The notes under the pieces were generated by a model, which saw only the letters and a program-made list of their open reading frames with translations, did not search any database and was not told the origin of the DNA. Of a stretch of 15,067 nt of DNA, positions 13,367-15,067 are shown in pieces. Source of the stretch: an uncultured Actinomycetes bacterium. GTDB taxonomy: Bacteria > Actinomycetota > Actinomycetes > Nanopelagicales > Nanopelagicaceae. Position 1 is the stretch's first letter, and the number at the start of each line of letters is the position of its first letter. The stretch spans positions 1-15,067 of the forward strand of contig CAIQXR010000301.1 of the NCBI GenBank assembly GCA_903875815.1. Direction: 5' to 3'. The position numbers were made by a program, and so were the translations under genes.

Positions 13367-13720
13367 ATGTGGACTCGGGCGCAAGCCATCCTTATTGCGA
13401 TCGCAGCCGGAACGCTCTCGGGTTTTGCGGGAGTAGCACTCCATAATGCTGCAAAGCCATGGGGCGCACTACTTTCACTCATGATTCTCTTTACCACTTT
13501 TTCACTTTTGGGCAAGGCTTATCATTCACGGTGGATTAAAGGCATCGCATCTCTGGCCGCTATGGCGATATTGATTAAAGCGAGCACCCATGGCGCGAGC
13601 TATGAATTGTTGGTTTACGGCAATCAGATGGGCGACTTTTATACCGTCGCAAGTACTGGATTATTGATCTATTTGGTATTTCGCCGCGAATGGAAGAGCT
13701 CCGTTAAGTCAAAGCTCTGA
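13367..13720 (+). CDS. Small membrane protein of unknown function following mshB
   Basis: A 117-residue product with four likely membrane helices (about 5-27, 32-50, 57-76 and 90-108) and a positively charged C-terminal tail (RREWKSSVKSKL). The ATG immediately follows the mshB stop with no gap, so the two are probably cotranscribed. I do not recognise a family with certainty; a small membrane protein downstream of mshB also exists in mycobacteria (Rv1171), and the position suggests a counterpart, but similarity could not be tested. The last 52 bases are antisense to the 3' end of cysS. Confidence 0.7.
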   Translation: MWTRAQAILIAIAAGTLSGFAGVALHNAAKPWGALLSLMILFTTFSLLGKAYHSRWIKGIASLAAMAILIKASTHGASYELLVYGNQMGDFYTVASTGLLIYLVFRREWKSSVKSKL

Positions 13721-15067
13721 CCGTCGGCACCATCTCGCACGGCGATGCCGCGTTCGGCAAGTTCGTCACGAAGTCGATCGCTGGTGGCAAAATCTTTTGC
13801 CGCTCGAGCTGCTACCCGTTGGTCAAGGAGTGATTGCGACTCGGCATCAAGTTCCACAATCTCTTCCCGGGAAAAATCAAGGGCAAGAACCTGGTCGGCA
13901 GTAGCAAAGGCTGCGTATTTTGCGCCATCGGCGAGATCGGGGTTGCGTTCAACATCGCGCAAGTAGATGAGAAGGCGAGGTGTATCTAAATCTCGAGCAA
14001 GGATCTCGAGCACTTCACTATCAATGGCGTCAGGAGTTGCAGCGCTCTTCCATTCACTAAAACGTTTACGCCAGCGGCTGAGTGTGCTCGAGGCAGCTTC
14101 AATACTCTTCCACGTGAGATCCATCTGCGCCCGATAGCGATTTTCCATGAGGGCAAGGCGTAGGACCAGCGGATCAAAGCCACGGTCAATCAAGTCTCCA
14201 ACGAGGAGAACATTGCCAGCACTCTTCGACATCTTTCGCCCTTCAAAGAGCAGATGTTCACCATGGAGCCAATGCGAAACTACTTCCGTTCCGGTAAAGG
14301 AGTTGGATTGCGCACGCTCATCTTCGTGATGAGGGAAGCGGAGATCAATGCCACCGATATGTAAGTCAACGTGATTTCCTAGGAACTCTAACGACATTGC
14401 ACTGCACTCAATATGCCAGCCTGGGAAGCCCGCGCCCCATGGCGAATCCCAAATCATTTGGGTGCGATTGCCTGCGCTCTTCCAGAGCGCCCAGTCGGCG
14501 TGGAATTTCTTTGCACCATCTTCTATGTATTCATAACGATGGCCAGGTTTAAGCGCATCGAGTCGATTGCCGCTCAGTGCGCCGTACGAAGGAAAAGTAT
14601 TAGCGGCGAAGTAGACGCTGCCATCGCTACCGGCATATGCACTTCCGGTTTTGATCAAGGCAGCAATGAAGTTTTGCATCAAGTCAATGGATTCACTGGC
14701 CCGTGGATATTTATCTGCCGGCGTGATGGCTAGCCGAGCTAAATCTTGATGGAATCGTGCCTCATATTCGCGGGCTACATCAAATGGATCTTTTGATTCG
14801 CTCTTCGCTTGAGTCAGTAATTTATCTTCGCCATTTTCTCGGCCGTCCAGATCCTCGGCCATATGTCCGACATCGGTAATGTTTTGCACAACCTGAGTCC
14901 GTTGGCCAAATAAGTGGAGGGTACGCACTACTAAATCCGAAAGCAGGAAGGTGCGAAAATTTCCCACGTGCGCATCGCGATAAACCGTAGGGCCGCAGCA
15001 ATAAATCGTGATGGCGCGATCAGAATCGTTGGGCAGGGGCTGAAGCTGGCGCGTCATGGTGTCGTAG
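13669..15067 (-). CDS. cysS: Cysteinyl-tRNA synthetase, HVGN variant (5' end cut by window edge)
   Basis: A class I aminoacyl-tRNA synthetase that charges tRNA-Cys. The open frame continues past the ATG at 15057 to the window edge with Y-D-T before it, matching the family's N-terminal LYDT(L/M)TR, so the true start lies outside. Numbered from that internal Met: CCGPTVY with zinc ligand C21, a HIGH-motif variant AHVGN (29-33), zinc ligands C218 in GWHIECSAMS and H244/E245 in FPHHEDE, and KMSKS (275-279). A DALR-type helical domain and the CysS C-terminal domain (about 395-462, AKDFATSDRLRDELAERG) follow. The last domain excludes MshC, the mycothiol cysteine ligase paralogue, which lacks it. 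Its 3' end overlaps the membrane protein gene by 52 bases. Confidence 0.93.
   Translation of the reverse strand, partial: YDTMTRQLQPLPNDSDRAITIYCCGPTVYRDAHVGNFRTFLLSDLVVRTLHLFGQRTQVVQNITDVGHMAEDLDGRENGEDKLLTQAKSESKDPFDVAREYEARFHQDLARLAITPADKYPRASESIDLMQNFIAALIKTGSAYAGSDGSVYFAANTFPSYGALSGNRLDALKPGHRYEYIEDGAKKFHADWALWKSAGNRTQMIWDSPWGAGFPGWHIECSAMSLEFLGNHVDLHIGGIDLRFPHHEDERAQSNSFTGTEVVSHWLHGEHLLFEGRKMSKSAGNVLLVGDLIDRGFDPLVLRLALMENRYRAQMDLTWKSIEAASSTLSRWRKRFSEWKSAATPDAIDSEVLEILARDLDTPRLLIYLRDVERNPDLADGAKYAAFATADQVLALDFSREEIVELDAESQSLLDQRVAARAAKDFATSDRLRDELAERGIAVRDGADGQSFDLTELFHSRRNTK

Noticed and set aside
13669..15057. MshC (mycothiol cysteine ligase) instead of CysS, given mshB nearby
   Set aside because: The protein has the C-terminal domain of CysS, absent in MshC, and the CysS-type N-terminus continues past the ATG.
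1..15067. Mobile element, prophage, CRISPR or defence island
   Set aside because: No transposase, integrase, repeats or defence genes were seen; all genes are core functions in conserved actinobacterial order.

Overview
The window reads as chromosomal core DNA of an actinobacterium. The evidence is a mycothiol-pathway deacetylase (mshB), actinobacterial small-protein families (DUF3117, DUF3107), an actinobacterial-type dapD, and a gene order that partly follows two conserved actinobacterial neighbourhoods known from Mycobacterium: dapD / LOG protein / DUF3117 / O-methyltransferase / htrA / tatB / mrp / MgtE-N protein, and tetR / DUF3107. Moderate GC, very tight packing, stop-start overlaps and loss of several genes expected in these neighbourhoods suggest a streamlined lineage such as the freshwater acI/Nanopelagicales group; that placement is inference. 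No mobile element, CRISPR array, tRNA, rRNA or prophage was seen, and no gene-free stretch exceeds about 130 bases.

Layout. Positions 1-380 carry the start of dapD on the minus strand, cut by the window edge. Divergent from it is a LOG-family protein (421-951), then a 75-residue stand-alone sigma-region-4-like protein (1081-1308), a 59-residue DUF3117 protein (1410-1589), and leucyl aminopeptidase pepA (1611-3200) overlapping an O-methyltransferase (3197-3835). The envelope group follows: an HtrA-like membrane-anchored protease (3867-5030), tatB (5052-5369) and the iron-sulfur carrier ATPase mrp (5379-6512). Next is a likely magnesium pair: a soluble PRC-barrel/MgtE-N/CBS protein (6522-7856) and an NRAMP-fold transporter lacking the canonical metal-binding residues (7858-9126). 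A coupled cassette of EamA transporter, PHP phosphoesterase and MarC protein (9137-11510) ends the plus-strand block. Then tetR and DUF3107 run on the minus strand (12430 down to 11530), divergent from mshB plus a small membrane protein (12467-13720). The latter overlaps convergently with the 3' end of cysS (minus strand, 5' end beyond the right edge).

Expression signals are unusually uniform. Eight genes carry a TANNNT -10 hexamer exactly 6 or 7 bases before the start codon (dapD, LOG, sigma-4-like, pepA, tatB, MgtE-N protein, tetR, mshB), which predicts leaderless mRNAs. Internal genes instead use Shine-Dalgarno sites (DUF3117, mrp, DUF3107) or stop-start overlaps. Two divergent pairs have such promoters back-to-back within about 40 bases.

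The best candidates for something new are the split magnesium sensor/transporter pair, the orphan sigma region 4 protein in a neighbourhood that has lost sigE/rseA, the leaderless promoter grammar, and two strongly over-represented words (CGATCG and GAAGAGCG).
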